Assembly: GCA_001637315.1 (NCBI GenBank)
Contig: LSZA01000012.1
Span: 1-57,574, forward strand
Direction of reading: 5' to 3'
Length of the DNA stretch: 57,574 nucleotides
DNA from: Phormidium willei BDU 130791
GTDB lineage: Bacteria > Cyanobacteriota > Cyanobacteriia > Cyanobacteriales > Geitlerinemataceae
Of this stretch, positions 44,885-52,811 are shown piece by piece (within the stretch, counting starts at the first letter, position 1; each line of letters starts with the position of its first letter). The translations under genes were made by a program, and so were the position numbers. Under the pieces are notes generated by a model that saw nothing but the letters and a program-made list of their open reading frames with translations, had not been told where the DNA came from and ran no database searches.

Positions 44885-45601
44885 CTAGTCTTCAACCCTC
44901 ATTTTTTTTGCCGCTGGTAATAAATTGGCAACGGGATGATAGGGTTCATACCACATCTCACGATAAATCAGTTCTAACTCACTACCGACCTGCGCGAAAT
45001 AATCCATCTGTTGCGATTGTAAGCTGACCAAAATCCGGAATACCAGGAGGGCAAAAATCGCCACCATCATCCCCGCTGCGGTGGTGGTTAGGGCCTCGCC
45101 AATCCCTGAGGCGGCCTGGGTGGCTTCAGCACTGGAGCCTCCGCCCCCAACGTTGAGATTGTTAAAGGTCCGAATTAAGCCGGTGACGGTTCCCAATAAG
45201 CCCAGAAGGGGAGCCAGGGCGATAATGGTTTCTAGGAGTTTGTCCCCTCGTCGCATTCGCGCAAACTCTTTATCCGCCGTGGCTTCCATGGCCAGCCGGA
45301 AGGTTTCGGGACTTGGCCGGCGCAGTTTGAGTGGGGCCAGGAGAAAGCGCCCAATGGCTAAATGTCGGGCATATTCGGCAATATCCCGAGCCTTGGCTAA
45401 ATCCTCCGCCGCTGCATCGAGAACCTCTCGTACAATCCGATCTTCTTGAGTTAGCAGTCGCATCCAAAACCAACCTCGTTCGAGGGCGGTGGTGAGGGTG
45501 AGAATCGACAACAGCAACAAAGGGACCATGACTGGCCCCCCCTTGAGAAGTTCATCGAAGAGTCTCGGGGTTTCAGTCAGCAACAGGGGCGATCGCAGCA
45601 T
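44885..45601 (-). CDS. exbB: ExbB/TolQ/MotA-type proton channel protein
   Basis: From the ATG at 45601 the protein has 238 residues; a TTG at 45646 is an alternative. There are three membrane helices: about 20-40 (GGPVMVPLLLLSILTLTTALE), one at LLETIIALAPLLGLLGTVTGLI, and one at ALTTTAAGMMVAIFALLVF. The cytosolic loop between helices 1 and 2 is typical of ExbB. The Gly-rich GLLGTVTG and the Glu in GIGEALTTT are family hallmarks. With ExbD it forms the proton-driven motor of a TonB system. The start is just upstream of, and divergent from, futA. Confidence 0.88.
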   Translation of the reverse strand: MLRSPLLLTETPRLFDELLKGGPVMVPLLLLSILTLTTALERGWFWMRLLTQEDRIVREVLDAAAEDLAKARDIAEYARHLAIGRFLLAPLKLRRPSPETFRLAMEATADKEFARMRRGDKLLETIIALAPLLGLLGTVTGLIRTFNNLNVGGGGSSAEATQAASGIGEALTTTAAGMMVAIFALLVFRILVSLQSQQMDYFAQVGSELELIYREMWYEPYHPVANLLPAAKKMRVED

Positions 45602-45887
45602 AGCCAGGGAAAAGAGGGATAACTTATAAATAGTAATCCCTTGCAATTATCCGAGACAAGTGCTTCAATACTCTTTAGCTTGTTGCAGGTAATTATCAAT
45701 AACAGGCACAAGTCCGGGTTGACCTCATTCACGGCTGACTCGGGCTGATAGAATAATAGTCAGAACAAAAAGGACGCTTTTGTTTACCTAAACTTGGCAA
45801 ATAAAGCAACTTCAACTTTTTGTTTGTCCTGAATCAACTGTCTATTATTTACTATTCATGACCCATCGTCCATTGCCATAGATCTCG
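45602..45887. promoter_or_regulatory. Divergent promoter region between exbB and futA
   Basis: About 285 bp separate the divergent exbB and futA. The region is AT-rich, with TTATAAATAG on the exbB side and TAGAATAATA on the futA side as possible -10 boxes. A TAATTATCAATAA patch near 45690 partly resembles a Fur box. Shared iron control of both genes is plausible but not shown. Confidence 0.35.
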
Positions 45888-46928
45888 ATGACAACTAGAA
45901 TTTCCAGGCGCAACTTTTTTGTCGGAGGAACCGCCCTCACGGCCCTAGTGGTGGCAAATTTGCCTCGACGCGCTTCAGCCCAGTCTCGTAGCATCAATCT
46001 CTATTCCTCGCGACATTACGACACCGATGATATTCTCTACGATGCGTTCGGTGAGGTGAACCTCATTGAAGCCGGTGCCGAAGAACTCATTGAGCGGATT
46101 CAGAGTGAGGGAGTCAATAGCCCTGCCGATGTTCTGTTAACAGTGGATGCCGGTCGGTTATGGCGTGCTGAACAAGCCGGACTCTTCCAACCTGTTCGCA
46201 GTGCTAGGCTTGATGAGCGTATTCCTGAAAGCCTGCGCCACCCCAATGGCTTATGGTATGGCTTCACCCAACGGGCGCGGGTGCTGTATTACAGTCGCGA
46301 TCGCGTGAATCCGGCGGATTTGTCCACCTATGAGGCCTTGGCAGACCCGCAATGGCGCGGTAAGATCCTCATTCGCAGCTCCAGTAACATCTATAACCTG
46401 TCTTTGGTCGCCTCCCGTATTGCCATCCATGGACAGTCCGAAACCCGTCGCTGGTTAGAAGGTTTGGTCAGTAACTTTGCCCGGGAACCCGAAAGCAATG
46501 ATACGGGGCAAATTCGCGCCGTTGCGGCTGGGGTGGGAGATGTGGCGATCGCCAACAGCTATTACTACATCCGTCTGCAAAAATCCGATGACCCCGCCGA
46601 TCAGGAAGTGGTCGAAAAAGTGGGTTTGTTCTTCCCCAACACTGGACCTGGAGAACGGGGAACCCATGTCAATATCAGTGGTGGAGGGGTGTTACAAAAT
46701 GCTCCCAATCGCGAGGCGGCGATCGCCTTCCTTGAACATCTAGCTGCCGACGAATCTCAGCGTTATTTCGCTGAAGGAAATAACGAGTATCCAGCGATTT
46801 CAGGAGTTCCCATCGATCCAGTTCTCGCCAGTCATGGGCAACTGCAAGCCGACTCCCTGAATGTCGCTGAGTTGGGACGCTACCAACCCGATGCAGCTCG
46901 TCTGATGGATGAAGTCGGCTGGCGGTAA
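45888..46928 (+). CDS. futA: Ferric-iron ABC transporter substrate-binding protein (FutA/IdiA)
   Basis: The 346-residue protein starts with a twin-arginine signal (SRRNFFVGG, cleavage near ASA at residue 31), as known for cyanobacterial FutA. The mature part is the two-lobed iron-binding fold, with NLYSSRHYDTDD at the start, the FTQRARVLYYSRD segment, and ANSYYYIRLQ with the Tyr run that binds Fe(III). It takes iron in the periplasm and passes it to FutB/FutC, whose genes are not in this window. A strong terminator follows. The flanking exbB/exbD and TonB-like genes support an iron-uptake cluster. Confidence 0.92.
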   Translation: MTTRISRRNFFVGGTALTALVVANLPRRASAQSRSINLYSSRHYDTDDILYDAFGEVNLIEAGAEELIERIQSEGVNSPADVLLTVDAGRLWRAEQAGLFQPVRSARLDERIPESLRHPNGLWYGFTQRARVLYYSRDRVNPADLSTYEALADPQWRGKILIRSSSNIYNLSLVASRIAIHGQSETRRWLEGLVSNFAREPESNDTGQIRAVAAGVGDVAIANSYYYIRLQKSDDPADQEVVEKVGLFFPNTGPGERGTHVNISGGGVLQNAPNREAAIAFLEHLAADESQRYFAEGNNEYPAISGVPIDPVLASHGQLQADSLNVAELGRYQPDAARLMDEVGWR

Positions 46929-47025
46929 TGCAAATGAGGTTGAATAATGGCTTCCGTGACGCTTCTGCTTATTGCATATAACTTGCATATAAGTGTCCGG
47001 ACGCGATATCGTTTTGGATGGGTTC

Positions 47026-47062
47026 AACGCCGTACTCTTTAAAACCTGAGTACGGTGTTTTT
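47026..47062 (+). terminator. futA intrinsic terminator
   Basis: AACGCCGTACTC pairs with GAGTACGGTGTT (12 bp, one G-U), with a 10-nt loop and five T residues at the 3' side. It lies about 100 bp after the futA stop and separates it from the TonB-like gene. Confidence 0.85.
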
Positions 47063-47098
47063 GTGGTCAGCCTATCTCCTTGCCCTTTGATTAACTCC

Positions 47099-47905
47099 AT
47101 GTGGTATCCCTCCTGGCATCAGCTCAAATTTCCCCTGGCTTTTGTCTGTGCAACGGCGATTCATGGGGGGCTTTTATGGTTACCGATGCCCCAAGCTGCC
47201 GTTGAGTTAGACCCGATCGCCCCAACTCTGGACTCCGGCGAGTCTCCTGAAGAGGCGATCGCCACAGTTCCCCTAGCGGCATTAACCCCAGCTACTCCCG
47301 ACCCCACACCCGACCCCACACCCGACCCCACACCAGAATCCACAGCGCAGGCTCCCGTAAACCCGACACCTGTCTCACAACGGCAGGCCACACCGCCACC
47401 TCAACCCCAACCTCAACCCACACCTAACTCGGAGGTTAAAACCCCTGAACCAGACCCCACTCCCGAACCCACTCCCGATTGGGAGGCTAAAACCATTGAG
47501 CCAGACCCCACTCCTGAACCCACTCCCGATTGGGAGGCTAAAACCATTGAGCCAGACCCCACTCCTGAACCCACTCCCGAACCCACTCCCGAACCTAGAC
47601 CTGAACTTCTCGCTGGGATTCCCCACCTGGAAGGGGCTGAGGCAGGATGTCATGGCTCGTTAGATTGCCATTTTCTCGAAGGCGCAACAGTGCGGGCGGT
47701 CACCCAAGACTTACAAGCCAGTTTGGAAGCCCAAGGTTTTCAGTGGCGTCTGAGTTATCGAGATACGGGGTTGCGGGTGTATGAGATCTCTCGGGAGGAT
47801 CAGCCGCCCCAATTTCTCCATATCGCGAGTGATAATGCAGGACGAGATACGTTTTATGTTCTGGCTCGGCAACAGCAAACATTAGAGGAACTTCGATCGC
47901 CATGA
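47099..47905 (+). CDS. TonB-like periplasm-spanning protein with Pro-Glu-Pro-Thr repeats
   Basis: The start at ATG 47099 puts the membrane anchor (about 10-30; FPLAFVCATAIHGGLLWL) at the N-terminus as in TonB; the frame is open to 47018. The 268-residue protein then has a long Pro-rich spacer (about 60-185) made of DPTPEPTP units. It includes an exact 17-residue duplication that starts DWEAKTIEP (51 bp in the DNA). The C-terminal globular part (about 190-268) has a Cys pair in GCHGSLDC and does not show a clear TonB motif. By layout and by the exbB/exbD genes nearby it is a TonB-type energy transducer; that call is inferred. It overlaps the next gene by 4 bp. Confidence 0.7.
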   Translation: MWYPSWHQLKFPLAFVCATAIHGGLLWLPMPQAAVELDPIAPTLDSGESPEEAIATVPLAALTPATPDPTPDPTPDPTPESTAQAPVNPTPVSQRQATPPPQPQPQPTPNSEVKTPEPDPTPEPTPDWEAKTIEPDPTPEPTPDWEAKTIEPDPTPEPTPEPTPEPRPELLAGIPHLEGAEAGCHGSLDCHFLEGATVRAVTQDLQASLEAQGFQWRLSYRDTGLRVYEISREDQPPQFLHIASDNAGRDTFYVLARQQQTLEELRSP

Positions 47906-48402
47906 CTTACACGAAACCCCTCCTGGGACTCCTACTCCTGAGTACCTTGAGCCTCGTCAGTTGTAATCCAGCCACTGAGGAGGTTGACCCGTTGCTGCGC
48001 TTGCAGGAGACGGGGGAATGCCTAGAGTGCAATCTTGCCGGAGCGGACTTGCGGGAGTTGGATCTCGAAAATGCCCGCCTGAACCGCTCCGATTTATCGG
48101 GGGCGAATTTGTCGGGAATGAATTTGCGGCGGGTCTTATTGGACCGGGCCGATTTGAGGGGAGCCAATCTCAGCGGCTCGGATTTGACAGAAGCGGCGTT
48201 GACGGAGGCGAATTTGGCTGGGGCGGATTTGAGTGAGGCGAACTTAGAGCGGGTTTTTCTGCGTAATGCTGATTTAAGCGGCGCTAGCTTAAGGGGGGCG
48301 AATCTAACTCAGGCCAATCTAACGGCGGCAGATGTGACGGATGCAGATTTAGAAGGAGTCCAGTTTGAGGAGACGGTGATGCCTGATGGCGATCGCCGTT
48401 AG
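47902..48402 (+). CDS. Pentapeptide-repeat lipoprotein
   Basis: The 166-residue protein starts with a lipoprotein signal ending LSLVSC (Cys21). From about residue 42 to 150 it is almost all A(D/N)LxX pentapeptide repeats (CNLAGADLRELDLENA, ANLSGMNLRRVLL and so on), which fold as a right-handed square helix. Cyanobacteria have many such proteins with few known roles. It overlaps the TonB-like gene by 4 bp (ATGA), so the two are probably made together. It also overlaps the convergent plsY by 4 bp. Confidence 0.88.
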   Translation: MTYTKPLLGLLLLSTLSLVSCNPATEEVDPLLRLQETGECLECNLAGADLRELDLENARLNRSDLSGANLSGMNLRRVLLDRADLRGANLSGSDLTEAALTEANLAGADLSEANLERVFLRNADLSGASLRGANLTQANLTAADVTDADLEGVQFEETVMPDGDRR

Positions 48403-49094
48403 TCGCTGGCTTGTACCTGTTGGCCGAGGCGTGGTTCAGTTCCGGCCAAGAGGCGATCGATGTTGGCGCGGTGGCGGATGAGGACGTAGGCCGTGGCGGC
48501 GATGGCAAATAGACAAAAGGGGAGGGGTTGGTGAGTGCCGATCATCAAGACCGAGATGGCGATCGCTGAGAGCATGGAACTGAGCGAAACGATGCGCGAG
48601 AGGGTAATGATGCTCACGAAAATGCCCAAAGTTGCCAAGCCAACGGGCCAGGACAGCGCCAGCAAGACCCCTAAACTTGAGGCCACGGCTTTGCCCCCAT
48701 TGGCTAACTTGGCATCCCGTCCGGGACCGAAGATCAGCCAGAGAGAGTTGGAATGGCCCAACAGTGCCGCGAGTCCGGCCAGGGTCATCATCCAGGGTTT
48801 CCAGATGTTGAGGTCGATTCCCGCTGGCACAATTTGATACAAATCTCCGAGGTAATAGGCGATTCGTACGAGGCTAATGGCGGCGATCGCCTTGCAGACA
48901 TCAGCGCATAACACAAATAGCCCCGCGCCTTTCCCGACGACGCGCAACACATTCGTCGCCCCGGTTGAGCCGGAGCCATAATGACGAATATCGATGTTTT
49001 TAAGATGATAGGTGACCCAATACCCCGTGGGGATTGAGCCAAACAGATATGCCGCGATAAGCAGCAAGGTATTGAATCCCACCTCAACAGCCAT
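48399..49094 (-). CDS. plsY: Glycerol-3-phosphate acyltransferase PlsY
   Basis: The 231-residue membrane protein has about five helices and the PlsY motifs. Motif 1 is YLFGSIPTGYWV with GSGSTGATNVLRVVGKGAG. The second is LLGHSNSLWLIFGPGRDAKLANGGKAVASSLGVLL in pieces, and a third is near the C-terminus. PlsY moves an acyl group from acyl-phosphate to glycerol-3-phosphate, the first step of membrane lipid synthesis. It is convergent with the pentapeptide-repeat gene. Confidence 0.93.
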   Translation of the reverse strand: MAVEVGFNTLLLIAAYLFGSIPTGYWVTYHLKNIDIRHYGSGSTGATNVLRVVGKGAGLFVLCADVCKAIAAISLVRIAYYLGDLYQIVPAGIDLNIWKPWMMTLAGLAALLGHSNSLWLIFGPGRDAKLANGGKAVASSLGVLLALSWPVGLATLGIFVSIITLSRIVSLSSMLSAIAISVLMIGTHQPLPFCLFAIAATAYVLIRHRANIDRLLAGTEPRLGQQVQASD

Positions 49095-49186
49095 AGGTGA
49101 CAGTCCGCGCTTGATGTCTGAGCCAGTGTCTTTGGTATCTATGGTATCAGAAACGGGGATCCGCGACGGGGTCTGACCAGGGAATT

Positions 49187-49594
49187 TTAGGGGGAGTCGT
49201 GGTCGGCGATAATGGTCTTGATCTGCTGCACGAAGCCGACATGATCGAGAATCGGTTTGGCGATGTAGCCATCAGCGCCACTGGCTTTGAGGAAGGCTTC
49301 GCGATCGCCGACCATGGCGTTGGCGGTCACAAGGATCACGGGAAGTTTGGCGGTTTCGGGATCGGCTTTCAGCAGTTGGGTGATGCGGATTCCATCGACG
49401 GACTCTCCCTGGTAATGGCTATTTTTGAGGGAAACATCCATCAAAACCACGGCAACTTGTCCCGAACGGACGATTTCGAGAACTTCCTCGACGTTTTCAC
49501 TGTGGATTGAGTCGAGTCCTCCTCGTCGCTTGAGAACTTTCTGAAACACCATCCAATTGATGGGATCGTCTTCTACGACCAAAATAGTTGTCAT
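49187..49594 (-). CDS. Single-domain response regulator (CheY-like)
   Basis: The 135-residue protein is a lone receiver domain: acidic pair in VVEDDPIN, phospho-Asp in VVLMDVSL (about residue 53), Thr/Ala in VTANAMVG, and Lys in IAKPI. The ESVDGIRITQLLK insert after the Asp loop is typical of receivers that pair with hybrid kinases. No output domain is present, so it must act by protein contact. No kinase gene is adjacent, so its partner is unknown. Confidence 0.9.
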   Translation of the reverse strand: MTTILVVEDDPINWMVFQKVLKRRGGLDSIHSENVEEVLEIVRSGQVAVVLMDVSLKNSHYQGESVDGIRITQLLKADPETAKLPVILVTANAMVGDREAFLKASGADGYIAKPILDHVGFVQQIKTIIADHDSP

Positions 49595-49851
49595 GGCGTT
49601 GTCCTTCTGTAAAGATATGCCCCTGTATCTCTCAGGTATTCCTCGGGGGGGTGGGGGAATCCGGATGGCTCAAGCTTGAGAATTGTTGCGGGGTTCTGTG
49701 AGTTGGGTTGAACGGGCGGGTGGGTGAGATGATTCTGGACGGCCTGGGTGGACGGCCTGGGAGGGGCGATCGCAATTACCACTTCGGTGTGATGAATATC
49801 ACAGCCAGACCCGACGGCGATCGCCAAGCTTATAGGAAAAATCAGCCACAT
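49591..49851 (-). CDS. Possible small lipoprotein-like ORF, doubtful
   Basis: An 86-residue frame starts with a hydrophobic segment and a cysteine (LAIAVGSGC) and overlaps the response regulator by 4 bp (ATGA). Past that it is Pro-rich with no recognisable fold. The overlap and the signal-like start are the only support; it may be leader DNA of the response regulator. Confidence 0.22.
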   Translation of the reverse strand: MWLIFPISLAIAVGSGCDIHHTEVVIAIAPPRPSTQAVQNHLTHPPVQPNSQNPATILKLEPSGFPHPPEEYLRDTGAYLYRRTTP

Positions 49852-49878
49852 TGTGACTGTAGCCGTCTATAGCGATCT

Positions 49879-50079
49879 ATGTTGACTCCGATCACGCCAT
49901 CAGCCACAACACTCAGCGAGTTGGCGGCTCAGGTTTGGAACTCTGGCAAAATTTCCAGCCAAGACCGTCAGTTTTTACGTTCACTGTTTACCGATAATCT
50001 CCCCTCCGAAGAGGAGATTGCTGCGGTTGACCGCTTACTTCATGCCATTCGTCGAGGCTGGATTCAAATGCTAGAGTGA
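49879..50079 (+). CDS. Small conserved cyanobacterial-type protein, paralog A
   Basis: This 66-residue helical protein aligns over most of its length with the product at 50912-51127. They share a central DR...L pattern, then DRLLxAxxRGxI and a final acidic residue. I do not recognise a named family. It is soluble and has no Cys or signal. The two paralogs lie on opposite strands with the 176-residue gene between them. Confidence 0.6.
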   Translation: MLTPITPSATTLSELAAQVWNSGKISSQDRQFLRSLFTDNLPSEEEIAAVDRLLHAIRRGWIQMLE

Positions 50080-50138
50080 GGTCCGCTCGACTCGAAACAC
50101 CCACTGCGAATACACCCCAATTAAGCCAAACTACAAAT

Positions 50139-50669
50139 TTAAGTCAAAACACGGGGAAGAGCTTGGGCTTGTCTGGCTTCAGCTCGCTTTTGTGCGGCTA
50201 ACAGATAGCGTTTCCAGAATACCCGCACGGTACTGGGGTTAATTCCCACCAATTGCGCTAGTAGCTCATGGGGAATACCGCGCATTTCTCGATAGGAGAG
50301 CCATTGGGAGAGGTGGCGCAAAATCAAGAAGGCTCGTCGGAAGGATGAAGGGTCATTGAGAATTTCTTGAATCTCGGAAATACTCCCCATGCGTTTTTGT
50401 AGGGCCTGCGATCGCTCCTGCTGGCTGTTGGGCGCATAAAAACGCACCTTTCCCGCCACATGGATGCGGCGACAGTCAATGTCATAACAGCCCCCCACAA
50501 GCGCTCCCGGTGGAATCCAGTCACAGTAGAAGCCCTTTTGTAAAATCAGACCCCCTTTTGAGTCTTCCGTCAGCGCCAAGATCTGACCACTTTTAAGAAG
50601 CGAAAGCGGTAGACTGACGGATAAGGCCCGTGTGGGTTGGTTATCAATTTGAGGAGCGTCCTGTGACAT
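50139..50669 (-). CDS. Unrecognised protein with a C-terminal helix-turn-helix-like segment
   Basis: The 176-residue protein is not recognised. It has a beta-rich N-terminal half (about 15-80; LSLLKSGQILALTEDSKGG, GCYDIDCRRIHVAGKVRFYAP) and an alpha-helical C-terminal half. MRGIPHELLAQLVGINPSTV at about 128-147 looks like a helix-turn-helix, and basic residues follow. This would fit a small regulator with a ligand domain, but that is only a guess from shape. It sits between the two paralogous mini-proteins. The 240 bp upstream have no gene. Confidence 0.6.
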   Translation of the reverse strand: MSQDAPQIDNQPTRALSVSLPLSLLKSGQILALTEDSKGGLILQKGFYCDWIPPGALVGGCYDIDCRRIHVAGKVRFYAPNSQQERSQALQKRMGSISEIQEILNDPSSFRRAFLILRHLSQWLSYREMRGIPHELLAQLVGINPSTVRVFWKRYLLAAQKRAEARQAQALPRVLT

Positions 50670-50911
50670 CCCAATATACCTGGGTTGGAATAGATCTACC
50701 TCCGTTTTACCTGATCATGAGAAAAATGGCTACATCATCAGGGTCTGTCAACCGTAAATCCACTTAAATTTTAAGATCTGGCGGTCGTTCAATCGTCCGG
50801 ACGAAGTTAGAGGTGACCTTCAATCAAGACCTTCGGGAATCGTACGGGTAATCATGATTTGAGTCAATGACATTTTTAAAGATTTCGTGAAGTTGAGCCG
50901 GAAAACAAGCG

Positions 50912-51127
50912 TCACCCCAAACAGAGGTCTTCGACGACACGGATGCGGCCTCGGAGAACCGCCCGTAACAAACGGTCGATGGAACGCCGTTCCATATCAT
51001 CAAGGCTGTCATCGAGGGTTGCGGCCAGCAGGCCATAGCGATCCGCGAGCGTCAGATGACCCTGTTCCGCCGCTGAGGCGAGCATCGCGGGAATTGCGCC
51101 TGGGAGGAGTTGCAGTGAGGGTAACAT
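50912..51127 (-). CDS. Small conserved cyanobacterial-type protein, paralog B
   Basis: From the ATG at 51127 the protein has 71 residues; the frame is open to 51226. It contains LTLADRYGLLAATLDDSL and DRLLRAVLRGRIRVVEDL, which match paralog A at 49879-50079 (DRQFLRSLFTDNL, DRLLHAIRRGWIQMLE). I recall proteins with the LADRYGL...RAxxRGRI pattern only as cyanobacterial hypotheticals. No catalytic motif is visible. Confidence 0.62.
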   Translation of the reverse strand: MLPSLQLLPGAIPAMLASAAEQGHLTLADRYGLLAATLDDSLDDMERRSIDRLLRAVLRGRIRVVEDLCLG

Positions 51128-51316
51128 GGTGATTTGGGGAGGGGTGTCCTTAACTATCTCTAGTATTGACGAACTTTCTGAGTTTTGCGGTGACCAATCC
51201 CGCCTCTCAATAGCGATCGCAAACACGGCTGACGATGATATATCTTACCTAAACTTGTGATTAATATCACAACCGTTCAACCTGGTCACTGAACGCTTAT
51301 CCAATCCCCATCTAAA

Positions 51317-52762
51317 TCACACCGAATGAGGTAGCAAGAGATCTCGCTGCGATTCATTAATTCGTCCAGCATCATAGAGACTTTGGGCGATTTCCGACAG
51401 GGTTAACACCGAGTGAGCCTGATACCCTTCCTGTTTGAGTCGTGTTTTAACTCCCTTTTCATGGTCAATTAAAACCACAATATCATTCACCTTTAAACCC
51501 GCCGATTCAAGTTTTTTTGCCCCTTCAATTGCACTGGCTCCACTAATCAAAATATCATCAACCACCACGACCGTTTCACCAAGATTAAACTGACCTTCAA
51601 TTAAACGACGGGTTCCGTGGGCTTTCACTTCCTTACGGGGGAAAATCATGGGGTGATGTAATCGTAACGAGAGTCCTGTTGCAGTGGGTAACGAACCGTA
51701 AGGAATCCCGGCAATCCGGTCAAAAACAAGATTATCTAAGATTTGCGCGTAGGCATTGAGAACCTGATGAAAGACTTGAGGATTGGAAATGATTTTGCGT
51801 AAATCGATGTAGTAGTCGAATTCAGCCCCCGAAGCTTGAACATAATGGCCAAAGAGAATGCACTCGAGGTCAAACAGTTGCAGAATCAAGTCTCGGTGAG
51901 GATGGGGGGGACTCGACGGGGGGGCTGTCCACAGTTGGCAACTCGCGGCGCTTTGGCTGATCGGATCACGCACGGCCCTGATGCTGCGGTTCAACGATTG
52001 CAGTTGCTCGGGGAGATGGGCCGCTCGTAGCCAGTCTTGGGGAACGGGTAGTAATAAACCGTGACCCGTGGCATCTAAGCCGGCCTGTAGAAATTCCTCT
52101 AGGTGCTGAGGATCTCCCCAAATACTGCGGGCGAACAGCAGCCGTTCAGGGGCGAGCGATCGCACGTTGGCCAAAGCGTCGGGAGCCGAGGTTCCCACTT
52201 CAAAGCCAAGCTGTTCTGGGGGACCCCAGGTTCGCGCTTCTTGGACGAGATGTTGATAAAAGGGGGGTTGGCTCGGGGGATATTCTTGAATGACTCGGGC
52301 GGCGGGATTGGAGGTGCGACAGACGATGAAACAGGCTTTGTCACCGTAGAGGAGAAACGGGGCGATCGCATCCTGGCCCGCTAAAGGAGACAGGGTAACA
52401 GCATCGACTCCCCAGTGTTGGAAGATCGTTTCGGCTAAGGGGCTGGCGGTATTGAGATCGCTGTGTTTGGCATCGAGAATAATGGGAAGATGAGGGGGAA
52501 TCGCCTCTAAGACCTCCATCAATAGCTCGAATCCGGGAGCGCCGAGAGCCTGATAAAAGCCTAAACTCGGTTTATAGGCACAAACCTGGTCTGCCGTCTG
52601 TTGGATAATGGTTCGTAACCAGTGGGAAAGGGCCTCGATGGAGTCCGGTTGACGGGAGCGATCGCCCCCGGGCATCATTTCCGGATTCGGATCGATGCCA
52701 ACCACAAGGAGACTGTTGTTTTGGGCAATCGCACTGTTAAGTTTGTCAAAAAATCCAGTCAT
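51317..52762 (-). CDS. PyrF-PyrE fusion: OMP decarboxylase / orotate phosphoribosyltransferase
   Basis: The ATG at 52762 gives 481 residues; the frame is open to 52897 but that part looks non-coding. Residues 1-270 are orotidine-5'-phosphate decarboxylase with the catalytic DAKHSD (97-102). Residues about 290-475 are orotate phosphoribosyltransferase, with the PRPP loop VVVVDDILISGASA. Together they carry out the last two steps of UMP synthesis. The order PyrF-PyrE is the reverse of animal UMP synthase and is known in cyanobacteria and trypanosomatids. The divergent ArgS-like gene starts 49 bp away. Confidence 0.93.
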   Translation of the reverse strand: MTGFFDKLNSAIAQNNSLLVVGIDPNPEMMPGGDRSRQPDSIEALSHWLRTIIQQTADQVCAYKPSLGFYQALGAPGFELLMEVLEAIPPHLPIILDAKHSDLNTASPLAETIFQHWGVDAVTLSPLAGQDAIAPFLLYGDKACFIVCRTSNPAARVIQEYPPSQPPFYQHLVQEARTWGPPEQLGFEVGTSAPDALANVRSLAPERLLFARSIWGDPQHLEEFLQAGLDATGHGLLLPVPQDWLRAAHLPEQLQSLNRSIRAVRDPISQSAASCQLWTAPPSSPPHPHRDLILQLFDLECILFGHYVQASGAEFDYYIDLRKIISNPQVFHQVLNAYAQILDNLVFDRIAGIPYGSLPTATGLSLRLHHPMIFPRKEVKAHGTRRLIEGQFNLGETVVVVDDILISGASAIEGAKKLESAGLKVNDIVVLIDHEKGVKTRLKQEGYQAHSVLTLSEIAQSLYDAGRINESQRDLLLPHSV

Positions 52763-52811
52763 AGTGAGTGGGTCAGAGTCGGTTGGCGTTGGCGGGGAAG
52801 AACAGGGATAG

